Shown here in pieces: positions 1 to 12,374 of a stretch of DNA of 64,000 nt. The position numbers were made by a program, and so were the translations under genes. Position 1 is the first letter of the stretch, and every line of letters begins with the position of its first letter. This DNA is from Glossina fuscipes (taxonomy: Eukaryota; Arthropoda; Insecta; Diptera; Glossinidae). The stretch spans positions 35,911,859 through 35,975,858 of the forward strand of contig NW_023998414.1 of the NCBI RefSeq assembly GCF_014805625.2, read 5' to 3'. Below the pieces are notes generated by a model that was not told the origin of the DNA, searched no databases, and saw only the letters and a program-made list of their open reading frames with translations.

Positions 1-51
1 AATTACATAATAATTTACATGGAAGTTGAGCAACTAATTAAGGCCGGACGT

Positions 52-57
52 TTTATT
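52..57 (-). promoter_or_regulatory. Poly(A) signal AATAAA
   Basis: AATAAA on the minus strand, about 60 bases past the stop at 117. It suits the 3' end of the exon at 117-584. Confidence 0.45.
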
Positions 58-116
58 TACATGGGTATAATTTTTAACATTTCATTACATTTTATCACAT
101 TTTTTTTTCCCAATTT

Positions 117-584
117 TTAAGACGCATTAATGTTTCTATGAAAGCCGCCGGACATGTTTAGGTCTCGGTTGATCTGCGACGACATAAACGCACGCGACAC
201 CCTATTTCTACTTGTGAACAAGGAATAGTATGGGGCTTGAGCATTCCACGGCAAGTACAACGTGATTTTCTTAACTTGCTGGTTATGCGACTTATGTACA
301 CCGGCTGCTTTCAACGAGCTACACCTTTTCATCGGTGACAGCGGCTCGAATTCGGAATTTGAATCGCCAACCTTATTTACAAGATCCTCGACACGCTTGC
401 TTTCAAATGCCTCGAATATAGGTGCCACGTGCAATGGACAGATGGCTATAGCACCCACGGAAACAAAATCCTGCTGACGCCTTTGTGTCTCTTCATAATC
501 ATCATCATTGGCACGAGAATCGTTTAGAGTCAAGTCCATAGTCATGTTTTGCTCGGCTTGCTCACTACCTAAATCAGCGGAGTG
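117..584 (-). CDS. Terminal coding exon of an unrecognised gene
   Basis: The minus strand is open from a possible 3' splice site (TCAATCAACAG before 584) to a TAA at 117-119. An AATAAA lies about 60 bases further on. The Met at 545 is internal to this open frame, so I read this as the last exon, not a whole gene; a second acceptor (GATTTAG, exon from 568) is also possible. The ~155-residue product is hydrophilic with no membrane segment. It starts acidic (a DDDYEETQRRQQ stretch) and has a central FEAFESKRVEDL helix-like stretch, an SPMKRCSS patch that could be phosphorylated, and a basic, asparagine-rich end finishing FHRNINAS. Residue use is mixed and not repeat-driven, unlike chance frames nearby. 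I do not recognise the family and found no convincing upstream exon before the SINE at 820. Confidence 0.5.
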   Translation of the reverse strand, partial: HSADLGSEQAEQNMTMDLTLNDSRANDDDYEETQRRQQDFVSVGAIAICPLHVAPIFEAFESKRVEDLVNKVGDSNSEFEPLSPMKRCSSLKAAGVHKSHNQQVKKITLYLPWNAQAPYYSLFTSRNRVSRAFMSSQINRDLNMSGGFHRNINAS

Positions 585-805
585 CTGTTGATTGAAAACA
601 CCAGCAAATCTATTCCATTTATTGAATTTATTTATTTTTATTTATTTTTTTTAATTATTATTTTATTCACAAAGTTTAAAAATATCAATCTAAAAATGAA
701 CGAAGACTAAATAACAGAGAAAAAGCAAAAGAAGAAGAAAAATGTGTTTTTCGATAGCTCCTTTGATTCGATTTTGTAAACGCACAAAACTTTAATTCAT
801 AAAAC

Positions 806-819
806 TATTAAGAGGAGTA
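806..819. repeat. SINE target-site duplication, left copy
   Basis: The 14 bases tattaagaggagta are identical to 1014-1027 and immediately flank the AAT tail of the SINE. Confidence 0.8.
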
Positions 820-824
820 TTATA

Positions 825-860
<36 letters not shown>

Positions 861-1013
861 TTCGCCAGAGAAATAAATTCTAAGACTAAACTCTTAAAAG
901 CACTAGCATCTAAGACTATCGGCTTTTATTAAAAACTCTAGCGCGTTTGAGATTCGAACCCACCACCATTGACTTGCTAGTCGAGATTCCTCGCCTTCGG
1001 CTACTCAGGCGGA
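820..1013 (-). mobile_element. tRNA-derived SINE, complete insertion
   Basis: Read on the minus strand, the element opens with a tRNA-like head. A box-A-like stretch (GAGTAGCCGAAGGCGAGG) is followed by an anticodon-arm-like GACTAGCAAGTC and a clear B box (GGTGGGTTCGAATCTC). A unique body of ~80 bases comes next, and the element ends in about twelve AAT units. It is flanked on both sides by the same 14 bases, tattaagaggagta (806-819 and 1014-1027), a perfect target duplication. This is the structure of a SINE mobilised by LINE machinery. The perfect duplication implies a fairly recent insertion. The head resembles that at 37257-37340. Confidence 0.82.
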
Positions 1014-1027
1014 TATTAAGAGGAGTA
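1014..1027. repeat. SINE target-site duplication, right copy
   Basis: An exact copy of 806-819, next to the tRNA-like head of the SINE. Confidence 0.8.
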
Positions 1028-1785
1028 GTTCCCGTTTCCCGTTTGTACACGGAATAGTTCTCGAATTATCATATTAGATGAAATCAAGAAGATGAAAATT
1101 GTAGCAGGCTTAGCGGAATATTCACTGACAGGTAAAATATTGCCACGAAACGTCTTGCTTAGGTATAGCTGCGTTGGTAAGCAGCTCGCAATTACACATA
1201 ATTTCCTATTAACTAAAGGTGTAAAGGTGCCTTACAAATTACTAAAATAATGATATTGCGATAAAAGCCATATCATAATAGGCCGTCCTGTCTCGCCGTT
1301 CTCGTCAGGGGAGTTAGATCGCCTTTTTATTTTCTACAGAATCGAGTACGATAATCATATTAATCGTAGAAGCCTATCGATATTTCAACTTCAAAGAGAT
1401 ATTTTTACTCATATTATAAGAAAAAGAAATCTTATGCACCTATTATTCATTCATTCATTCATTCATTCATTCATACATTATTCATATTATTTACATTTAT
1501 GTATTTATATGCAAATGAAGGCAACGAGATGAGAATATAAAGAATTTTGTTTATTTATCGATGCGCTCTAAATGACTTTGCTGTCTTTTGTGTGAATGTA
1601 TGCAAGCGTTACTTTTTCGATCAGACAAGATTCTATTTTATCAAAGATAAAATTTTTTTTTTTTTTATTATTATAAATAAAATTAATGCATTAAAAATTC
1701 ATAAAAAAATAATTATATGATAAATAAATGTTTGCATCATTCTTCTTGTTCTTCGCCCTTTCATCTTCATAAATGAACGTTTCTC
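1028..1785. other. Intergenic, no gene seen
   Basis: Holds an ATTC tetranucleotide run (about 1441-1474) and A/T-rich DNA. The 3' untranslated region of the cysteine-rich gene probably occupies its right end; an AATAAA on the minus strand lies near 1660. Confidence 0.5.
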
Positions 1786-2452
1786 TCAATTAAAACTTAA
1801 ATGGGGGTTTTGACAGCAGCAATTTTTAATCAAATTATGCTCATAACAGGATTTTGCATACAATATTCGACAATCATAATAAACACATTGCGGTGGCTTA
1901 CGGTAAATTGCAACTGCAAGAGATTATAAATGATTATAGTTTATGATAATAAAAAAAAAAAAGAAAAAAAAAAGAAACCGATAACCTATGATTACAATTT
2001 ATAATAATAAAAAGAAAATAAATAGAATCGATGTGAATAGAGAGAATATCGAGAGTTAGGTAATGTAAAGCGAGAAAATTACCTGGAAAAGTACAACAAC
2101 ATGTATCATGGATTAGTTTATGCGAGCAATAGCCAAACACCGACGAATCGCATAACGGACAAACGCCGAGGAGAGATGAACCTGGAAAGGCTGCTGGATA
2201 TTGACGAGAGCTAGATTTTAAAATCTCATGTATCGATGATTTGAGTTTTACGCCTTTTGCTAATACCAAAAAAACAAAACACATATATATATTATCATTC
2301 AGTTTGTTAATTTCCGATAAGAAGAAGAGCATACCACCCGTGGCCTTCTTTAAATGAGATGCTTTCCCTTTGATTTGCAAGTTTGTTACAAAAATTGTAA
2401 AAGAAAACAAAATGATTAATAACGTAAAGCAAGATTTTGACCATCTATTCAT
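1786..2452 (-). CDS. Secreted cysteine-rich protein with two C-x7-C-x8-CCC modules
   Basis: Three exons: 2452-2335, 2259-2083 and 1913-1786. The introns are 75 and 169 bases, both in phase 1 with GT..AG borders. The product is 140 residues. Residues 8-23 are strongly hydrophobic after a short basic start, as in a signal peptide or anchor. A basic linker (28-60) follows. Module 1 has Cys at 73, 76, 84 and 93-95; module 2 has Cys at 108, 113, 121 and 130-132. Both have exactly C-x7-C-x8-CCC spacing with an LI pair before the triple Cys, and one intron falls between them, so an exon duplication is likely. The even number of cysteines in the mature part suggests disulphides in an extracellular product. 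I cannot name the family and infer no activity. The Met at 2452 is chosen over an upstream Met at 2572 because only it puts the hydrophobic segment at the N-terminus and because a TATA box lies between them. Confidence 0.82.
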
Positions 2453-2534
2453 AATGACTGAAGTGTGACTTATTATTATCTTATAGGTTATACACAATGA
2501 AAACAATATGAATTGCTGGTGGCTGAGCGCTTGG

Positions 2535-2542
2535 TTTTTATA
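2535..2542 (-). promoter_or_regulatory. Candidate TATA box of the cysteine-rich gene
   Basis: TATAAAAA on the minus strand, ~85 bases before the Met at 2452. It would place the transcription start near 2510 and give a 5' leader of ~60 bases. Confidence 0.45.
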
Positions 2543-3139
2543 TTCAGAAACTTTTGCTTCGAAGAGGTACACTTTTGTTTTAAGTTCATTTTCATCGCAA
2601 CGAGTGCCATTTGTCTTTCATTGTCAGTGTGTCAAAACAATAGCTTTCTAAAGAGATTTTATGCTATTATATCATAATTTGTTATTGTATTCAGTTTATC
2701 ATTTTTTCTCTTCTATTTCTTTGCCTTTTCAGTTTTTTGCTTGGTTAGTTTTTTCGCACTTTCTATAAAATTTATTTGATGTCAACAGATTTTACTCTTC
2801 TTCTATATATATATATATAGCAAATTTATGATTCAGTTTATTAATCATGAAATTTAAACTTTCGATTAGAAAAGGCGAAAGCAAAGAATCATAATTTCAT
2901 CGCCAGACGCATGGATTTCTATCTTTCTTCTATCGTTTCCTTCTTACTAAGCTATTCTACGATAATTCTTATGGCGAGAAAATCGCAAAATTAAAGTGCA
3001 ATATTGAAAGAGTTTCGAATTCTAATAATACTTTAGAGAAGAAGAGAGGGAAAAAGAAGAAGAATGAAGGAAGACGATAATGATTTTTTCAATCTCTATT
3101 TAACCAAATCACTTTAATTCCAAACACTTTAAAACCAAA

Positions 3140-3142
<3 letters not shown>

Positions 3143-3190
<48 letters not shown>
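3143..3190. repeat. (CT)n microsatellite
   Basis: An uninterrupted CT dinucleotide run of about 48 bases. Confidence 0.95.
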
Positions 3191-3192
<2 letters not shown>

Positions 3193-5451
3193 TATTCTCT
3201 CTGTTATTGCAGAGTAATTTTTTGAATCGATCTAAATTTGTTGGTCTGTTTGCACGTCTGTCCGCGTCGTTTGGGGTAATGAAAGGACAAATGGCATTGA
3301 AAATTAATTGAATCGGATTATTTGTACGACAGTTGGGGTTATTATATCGACTTTGTTGTAGAGTCAGTCATCCATCGACGCAAGTAAATTTTCTTTTTCC
3401 AACACATTGTTCGTATCTTGCCATTATTTGGGAACGGCGTACAGAAATTAAGCAAGTGAGATGAAGCTCACATTTGCTTAGATGCATTTGTAACGATTAC
3501 AGAGAGCAATGTTCTTAAAGGGCTCTAACGAGTACGAAAATAACTTTTGGGTATGGCTTGTGGGCAAACTATGCATGGACAACAATTATTTTACGACTGT
3601 ACCTTTTATGAAGATTCCATTGCGTAGATCGCTCTGTAGGGCAAATACTTCCGAAATTCATTTTTCTCTTGGATATGAACGAATGGAAATATGTGAAGTG
3701 CAGGATAAACGATATCGTTCTACAGCGCACTGATCGCATTGATTTGCGCACATTTTTAACTCCCCTGCCCCTGCAGTTGTTGTTGCTGATTCGACGGTCA
3801 GGTGCGACAGCAGTGATCTCGCTTTAAATCAAACTGTAGCACCGAGGTTGTCCTAAGTAAAATTTTTTATTTATTTATTTTTTTCTTTTGTTGTAATTCT
3901 TTCACTCTAAGAATGCATTTCATTAGTGTAAAAAAATAAAAATAATAACAATAAAAATAAAAAAAATGTGAAAAGAAATTGAAAAAGAAAAATTAAATAT
4001 GCATTTCACGCTTATCCATTTCGATTTTGTTAGGAATCGGGAGTGAATTTATTTTCGTTACACATTTCCCGCATACAACAATGGAAGTTCGCTTTCTGTA
4101 CCTTTTGCTTTGTTTCCCTTTCCTAAAACGAAAATAGTACGCTTGTAATCGTTCCATCATTTCACTTTTGTAATGTGAATATAACGAGAGTACAATTTCG
4201 CCAATTACTCGGTAATCGAATGAAATCAGAAACTTGTAAAAACATAAAACGATGTACGCGGCCGCTAACGATCAGTTAAAGAAACTGAAGTGTATTACCT
4301 CTGCCGGCTTAATGTAAGTTCAGTAAATTGGATAAACAAATCTTTCAACAATGTATACATATTTATTAAATATATCACTTATTGACTTACTTACTTACTT
4401 ACATACTTTATTTACTAATGAGGAAATTTGTGTATCTTCAACTGGAACGTTTAAAACACAATTTGACGGTGAAGGCTGGAGTTAAGTGTTTAATTATAAG
4501 TGTCTTTAACTGCACACAGTTGCAATTCAACAAAATTTCATTTTGTGCACTTTTTCATGTACTAATAGAGGCTTTAATCGTATCTTTCATCCCTTTACAT
4601 CTTAGGTGTGCGAAGAAATTTCCTTCAGATTCTTTTTTGTTTTGATAAAATTCAATTATATTTCAAATATTCTGAGTAGAAAGCTTAATAAGTGAAATAT
4701 TCATCGTTATTATTTACGGTCTTCTATCACTTTTCGGGTGATGTACGAATGCCCTCACGGAAGAGGCTTTACAGTTTCGAGGTGAACTAAGTTAATCATC
4801 GACTGATTTTCGCTTCAACTTCAACTTTGCAGAGCCACTTATCCGTCAAATATGATCGCATCGATCTGATCCATCGACAGGAGACTGGTTTAGAGAATAT
4901 ACCGCAATATTTCCAATCCCCAGTTCTAGGTGAAAATCATTTCATAGGTAGCTTTTGCTATCAAATTTCCATCATTTTTAAGGTTACGATTTTTTGCACG
5001 AAATCTCGAAAATCATATTCAAATTGATTCATAGCTTATTGTATTTTCATCCCAAGTCTACTTAATAATTTCCATAACTCCGACTACATTTCTTTTCAGT
5101 TTAAAACCGATTATCATGCGAAAAGGCGTAAATGCTGCTTATTGACATTCATTTCTTTCCACCATTTGCAAACAACTAAAACTTGGATACGTTTCATGAT
5201 GCAATCAACTTCAGCGGATAGAGTTTGTATACACACCTAATATATTGCGCTAATTAAAATCAACATAAATTCATTTCATCAGCATAGATGCGATAATTCG
5301 GCGCTCTGTTAACGTTAAAGTTTAACAGAAATTTTTTGCTTTTACTGTTGTTCGGTGAGAAAATTGCTATTTGATGGTAACTTCCAAAGGCAAAGACAGA
5401 ACTATTTAGAAACTTCGTTTTAAGCAGTATAGCATATGACCACGAGAATAA

Positions 5452-5452
5452 T

Positions 5453-5514
<62 letters not shown>

Positions 5515-5538
5515 AGAAAGAGAAAGAGAGAGAGAGAG
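5452..5538. repeat. (GA)n microsatellite with GAAA interruptions
   Basis: A GA run of about 85 bases, with AAAG interruptions towards its right end. Confidence 0.95.
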
Positions 5539-6552
5539 TAAGTGTTATGTAAGGTTACAAATATGAGGTCAGATGTGTCGTATAATAAAAAAAAGCATTT
5601 CTTCTCTAATTAGAAGCAAACGCACCCACACCGACATACATAAGCATGCTAACTGTGTTTACTGATGCATAAGCAAATCCATCTTACAATTCAACATTTG
5701 AAATAATGTGAGATCTTATAAATATTAAATGCCTATAAATATGCTAGAGAATATAATATTGTTATGTTGTTTTCACATATCGTAAAGTGTTTCCAATTAA
5801 ACTTCAAAAAGTACTGCATAAAAAAATGACTTTTTAATTAAAAATATCGTGACTACTATGTTATTATGTGCTATTAAAAATAATTTTGAATTAAAAATTT
5901 TTTTAAATTTTTCTTATAATTCATGGAAAAGTTGTGTATTTTCTTTTTTCAAAAAAAATGATATAATATTTTTTTTAAAAGAAGCCAAGAATAAATGTTA
6001 TTAAGGTAACCAATCAACTGAAAAGTCAATATCATATCCACAGATACGTTTGTTTTTAAAAGTCACTCAATCAATAAATAAATTATTGGAAAATCCTTCA
6101 AAATATTACAAATATATATATAGAGTTGAGCAAAAATGGTCGACCTTATGCCCACAGATATTAAAAATTAAAATAAAATAAAATTACATTCACATCTGAA
6201 CACAAATGATTGATTTATTTCGTTCCAATTGCACTCTCTCCATTCACTCATGTATATTAAATTGTTCATGATGTTTGCAGCATTAGGCAGAACTATGCTT
6301 AAACTATATATTTATTCATAGTTTCGTGCTTCCAAGACTGCTTGGAAGTGACGAATAAAGTCATTTCTAATTCCTTTAAAATGCATTCTATCATAATGAA
6401 AATGCAGAAAATGATTTACGTACATACATACATCGATGGAATTTTTCGCCTTTACCGAAATTCTGTAGTGTGATTACTAATACTATACTACAAGTACTAA
6501 TACCGTAGTGTGTTAATATTCTGATATCATAGTTTAAATACTAATACGATGA

Positions 6553-6693
<141 letters not shown>

Positions 6694-9588
6694 TAGTGAT
6701 GGCATTTATATCATATCGTACGTACATATATCGTAGTGAACACAATTAATAACGTATTAAATGGAACGATAAACTATTATTATAATAATAGCTTTAGCTT
6801 TTAGTCTTTTGACTATATATTTATATATTGGAAGCGAAGAGAAAACCCCGATCCGACTTATTGCGACTGCTGAAGTGAGTGTAGTCTTCACAAGTTGTTT
6901 TTGTATTTTACCATTAATGCCTTTAAAGTGAGATGGTAAAGAATATTTGGTATTCTTTACGCTCTAAGACGTACATAGTAAACTTCGCTCGACATCGGGT
7001 AATTACATCTGTCGCCTATTCGGTCGATTCTATGCTCCTTTTTATAAGGAAAACATATACAACAAATGTTTCCCCATAAAAAGCAAATGTAGTTAACCTT
7101 AGATGAAAAAACAGAATTGCGCACACGCACGCCATATATTATAATATCTTCTTTCTATTTTCTTTCTGTTGTATTGTACGTATGCACAGCTACGTGGGTG
7201 TGCGTGCAGAAGGTACAATGCATTCACATGTAAATCGGCGATTAATCAAAATACCACTTTGACCAATTGTTGCAGCAAATTACATTTTGTCGCCGTTTTC
7301 ATTCATTCCATTCATTTCATGTCCTTTTTTCCTGTTTTATTCATTTGTGTACGATGAAAATGACAAATTCTCGCTATATATATATATATATATGCATACA
7401 CGTGTTCATGTATGTTTTTTGGGACAAAAGTTCTTCCGACACGCCAACTCATACTCGGTAGCATTTGTTTGCGATAATATTCATGAACGAAATGTCGCAC
7501 ACAAGTGAGTGCCAGCGGTATGGCATTGCTAAAGTTGTTATTGTTGTTGTTCGGTTATTCGGTTATAGTAAAATATTTATAACCAGACAAAAGTTTTTTG
7601 CCAAAGACATAACACAATTTGGACATTTCGTTGAGCTTTCCGCAAAAAAGCAAAAAAGCAAAAAAAAAAAAAAGGGATAAAAAAGAAGAAAAACAAAGAA
7701 AGCAAAGAAAACAAAGAAAAGCAAAGACCAAACTCATGGACTGTCAACGAAACGTGCAGTGTTCAACTTTATAAGGTAATCGAGCATAAGACCTGACATT
7801 GAAGAATGCGCCTAAACATTTGAAATTAATTCGTACATATTAAGAGCAAATGAAAGCAAAGACTTGCCTTTAAAAAAGAATTTCATCTAACGCGTCCTCT
7901 AAACCGATCAAATATTTCTTTGATTCGTGACAAAGGATATCACCGCAAATGTTCTAAAAAATATTTATTGCTTTTTTTTATTACCTTCAACAATTCCTCA
8001 AATATTTAAGTATAATTGTGGGCGTGACATGTGTTAACAAGTTTAAAAGCATTCAGCATTATTCCGGGCTATTGCAATTGCAAACACGCCTTTCTTGAAG
8101 ACGTCAAGCAGCGCAACTCTAAGCATTGGGTGATTTTTTGCCAAAGATTGAAAGTTTTTTCATTCAGCCACTCCATCCTGTAGGTCTCTTGCTATGAACT
8201 GGTAGACCAAGTGATTTTTCTTTTTACTCAAGTTCGGGCCAGCGATGCTGCTGAATAAAAAGTGCTTAAACTAGCCCACGTATAGTATACGAATGCTTAA
8301 TAACTTCACATATTATATTGTTGTTCTCGACTCTGCGAAAAGGTTGCGGGAAAAACGTATTGGGGGTCGCGATTAATGTCGTCTTGCTTAAAGGATTCTT
8401 TTCAGAGCATTCAATTTTCATTTTATGCCCCTCTTACCGTATTAGATCATAATTGATAGTGAAATAAATTTACTCTATTAAGTAAACTATACGGCAACGT
8501 CCTTTCGCCAGGCAGAGCACACAAAATCAAAGACGAATTTCGTTTTCTCTCAGCAGTTTTATTGCGGCTAAGGCCCTTCTCTTTCATCCAAAAGGAAAAA
8601 AAAGTTGGGAAAGTAAAATATCGCGTTAGATGTTCTAAGCGTAAGATTCGTGTAACCGTAAGGTTTTGTACAAAAACATCGAAATAAATATTTGGATGAG
8701 AGAGCAAACATTCGGCGGCAATATTTGAAGAGTAGAATTTGATGCAAGCATCTGCGATCAGTTTCAGGGCTAGAATCAAGATTTCGTATGACTGCCCGAT
8801 TGTTTCAACGATTTATCGCACACTAACCAAATTCCGCTTTGGATTTGCGTATTAAATGAAATTTTCTTTGATTTAGAATTTGGAACGAGATGCTTTGAGT
8901 TGGTTACTCTTGTTAAAACTAATATCGCGAAGACGATGTTGTCTTAATAAAAAAAGTAAAAGCATACACGATAAAATTTATTCTAGAAGTGAATGAAATA
9001 ACTTAACACAAAATTTTCGCAGCAATTTTTCCGGATTTAAAAACTACTTTGATGTGATTAACACACACGCACAACATGTAAAAATTAAAACTGCTTTACC
9101 TAGATTTCTCGACAGTTCTACTATAATAGTTTGGCACTTGAACTTGTAAAATCGATTGTGTAAAAACTGTTTAGCTCTACATAGATTATATCTGTTTATT
9201 ATTTAGAATCCTATCCGCATCCTTTACTAAATTAATCTCCGTTCTTGCAAATGCCTCTCTCTGTACCTCTTCTTAACGCCGTATCTTGTTGTATGTTGTA
9301 AAACTCCAGGTAAAATGTTGCATCACGTTCAGAGCGAGGTTATGGAATTTATGAATGCGTCAAACTAGAGGTTGAAGAAAATTTCTTTGTTGTATTAATG
9401 GCGTCGCCACTACAAGTGATGTACATTTGTGATTATTTTATCTGTTTCATGCTTTTTTGCATTTCAAAGTTAAAGTTGCTTATAGCCGACTAACATCTAT
9501 TCCGCGCTAAACATAATAAGGTCTATGCATCGTGTGTGCATATGTGCTTTTTATTTCTCACATAAGTATGTTTCATCTTGAAACTAGG

Positions 9589-9771
9589 TCAGTTCTCTTG
9601 TAAACCGGTTGTTTCCCCCCCTGCAACCGCAAAATTGATTTCGCCATTTTTCGCTTTATTCACTTTGATGCTAGCCTCGTTCTTTGCGAGTTCGTCAAGT
9701 TTTAAGAAATTCAGCTCATGGAGGACGTTTTTTTTCAAGGCAATACTCGCATATATACGCATCCTCCTAGG
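9589..9771 (-). pseudogene. Coding-like frame beside a minisatellite, identity unknown
   Basis: From a Met at 9771 the minus strand reads 60 residues to a TGA at 9589. Residue use is protein-like: an amphipathic, Lys/Glu-rich stretch (NVLHELNFLKLDELAKNEA) followed by IKVNKAKNGEINFAVAGG. The opposite-strand frame over the same bases is serine- and phenylalanine-rich, as expected for a shadow. No signal peptide, membrane segment or known motif is seen, and no upstream coding exon could be linked to it. It could be the end of a small gene, a processed fragment or chance. Confidence 0.25.
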
Positions 9772-9924
9772 GTTACTATACGTGGTCCATGCACTACCGT
9801 ATAGGTAGACCATCAGTTTTCTGTAACTTCTGGCGCTAACGTTTTTATTTCATCGAATGGTACCATTCTGTGGGCGACAGATAACGATCACACCATTGCT
9901 ATTTAGTGGACTAGCATTCATTGG

Positions 9925-10394
<470 letters not shown>

Positions 10395-10588
10395 TAAAGG
10401 TTTCAATGACTGCAGTCAAAGCATGAGGATTCCATTCTTTTGTCAGCCACTGAATTAATGTTCAATGATGTTGCGATAAAGCAAAAAAAAAAAAACAAAA
10501 TGGTAAAAGCAAATTGCGGAAATTGCCTTTCCAGTACGAGCGAAAGACTTGCCGTAATATGTATGATGTAAAGCGCAACAAAGGAAAT

Positions 10589-10920
10589 ATGATTAATACT
10601 GTAATTGTGTGGTTAGCGTTCTGCAGCCTCATCGATGCATTGCTTACTGAAAGAGAAGTTGATTTAAAGAGAGTACTAAATAAAAGATACTTCAGAGAAT
10701 TGGTTGCAAGTATTAATTGTTTTAAGACAAACTGCTTAATATTTACATCATATATTTATTAGGCAAACATTTAATTACTCTTAAGAATTTTATTTATCCA
10801 GGGCTTGGAGGAGATTCGTGTTATATAAAAAGCAAGGACATAAATTCATTTGTACGAATGTTTTGCAATCATATTGCTATGAATTCTGTATTTACTTTGT
10901 ATTCTTTAGAGATATTTTAG
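10589..10920 (+). CDS. Candidate small secreted peptide precursor, two exons
   Basis: Exon 1 is 10589-10709 and exon 2 is 10802-10920, joined by a 92-base phase-1 intron with GT..AG borders (the donor GTATTA is weak). AATAAA follows 18 bases after the TAG, at 10938. The product is 79 residues. Residues 1-17 form a hydrophobic signal-like segment (MINTVIVWLAFCSLIDA). Two Lys-Arg pairs at 27-28 and 32-33 could be processing sites, and the remainder has only two cysteines, 47 and 62, which could close one loop. This is the layout of a hormone or accessory-gland-type peptide precursor, but I recognise no family and the function is open. The weak donor is the main doubt. Confidence 0.4.
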
Positions 10921-10937
10921 GGTTAGATATGACGAGA

Positions 10938-10943
10938 AATAAA
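10938..10943 (+). promoter_or_regulatory. Poly(A) signal AATAAA
   Basis: AATAAA 18 bases past the stop of the small peptide candidate; supports its 3' end. Confidence 0.4.
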
Positions 10944-11586
10944 ATACAATTGTTTATTAGCAACGAAATATTTTGAATGACTTTACATAGTCTTTATCAA
11001 TATTTGTCAGTGAATGAATGTGCTTTGAATTTTAATTATACTAAAAAAAAACAGTAAAGTTATGCTGTTCAAATATTCAGTATCGGGAGAATAAAAGTAT
11101 ATATGTATAAAATATCCATACATATAAACACACTGCATGTGCTATGCGTATCTTCAATTGATTTTAAATTTAATAAGTCAAAGTTCAATTTTTAGAATTT
11201 TTCATAAACTCGCACACAACAGTTGTATTTGCTCAGGCCCTATTTATTATTAAATGCATATTGTTTGATGACTTTAAATAAAATAGAGAATAAACAAATA
11301 AATAAATAAGATATAGATTCTATTGATTTGTTGTTGTATTATTCTCTTTTTAAATAAATTATGTTTAAACTTTTTCGAAATATTATAGAAACACTATAAA
11401 AGTACTATGCTATATAAGCGTAAGCATTCTGAATTGTATATGGAACATAACGTCAACTTAATGCAGAGGTCGCACAAAGATTATTTAACCTGAGCTCTCA
11501 ACAGCTCCTGTTCACCAAGCACATGTCTAATTTATGCCACAACGTACATACAATTCTTTGAAACCCTCCATTATTCGCGTTTTAGT
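10944..11586. other. Intergenic, no gene seen
   Basis: A/T-rich DNA without a frame or repeat that I can support. Confidence 0.5.
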
Positions 11587-11868
11587 GAAAAAGCTAGCGA
11601 AGCTTGTGGTACACAATCAAATGTGTCAAGTATTCTCAATGACTGGTTCCAAAAAACAAGCACTTTGTGGTTTACTTCTTTATGGATAAGTTCGAACTGT
11701 CTTGGAAATGCAATTGCGACTGCCGACAGAACAAAACCCGTAAGCAACGTTGACTAAAGAATTTCAGATGAAGCTGCAATCCCATTGAATGAAGATGAAT
11801 TCAAAAAATGGATCGTTATCTCTTCGAATGATGATGCGTATGCGTGTGTTAAAAAATTGAAACAGGTA
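11587..11868 (+). pseudogene. Decayed coding fragment, unrecognised
   Basis: One reading frame is protein-like for ~94 codons with a single TAA near 11757. Before the stop it reads SSILNDWFQK; after it, ISDEAAIPLNEDEFKKW. It ends at a strong-looking donor (CAG|GTAAGC at 11868/11869), and an acceptor-like GTTTTAG precedes 11586. The acidic region with DEFKKW is loosely reminiscent of the C-terminal part of pogo/Tigger-type transposases, but I see no catalytic DDE motif. It may equally be a relic of a cellular gene. Confidence 0.3.
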
Positions 11869-12374
11869 AGCGGCCAGCGTTAGATAATGTGTTGACTAAG
11901 CAAGAAGTCAATAAATAGAGAGGGATAAGAAAAAAGATAGCCGGCACAAAATCATCCCTTTGGAATAAGCAGTAAGCAATGACAAAGTGAAGAGTGTCTC
12001 TTAGGATTCGTTTGAAACATTCGTAATGATATATTTCTACATAGACTACGGCTTCTATTCCTATGTGAGTATCTAACTGCATATGCTAAAAGCTTCGTTT
12101 CGCATCTTATTTCCTATCCAGAGTTTTAATCTTTGTTTTTGTAATTCACTGTGCGGCCCTGTATAACATGAAGTACTAAAAGATTGCCAGGAACTCAAAA
12201 GCAGCCGATGGCTCTTTTCTTCCACATTCTGCGTATGTGATTGACATGACATAATACGGACTTATATCAAGGAAACTATTTTGAAGCGACGACCATCAAA
12301 GCATTTAAGTCATTACGAATGGAAAGTCCAAATACTGAGATTGATAAGACTTTGATAAGACTCAGATATCTCTA

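Noticed and set aside
1934..2572. A 212-residue minus-strand frame
   Set aside because: It reads through one 75-base intron that keeps frame and into a second intron. The spliced three-exon model explains the region better.
8447..8779. A 110-codon minus-strand frame
   Set aside because: Chance-like composition, no splice or family evidence.
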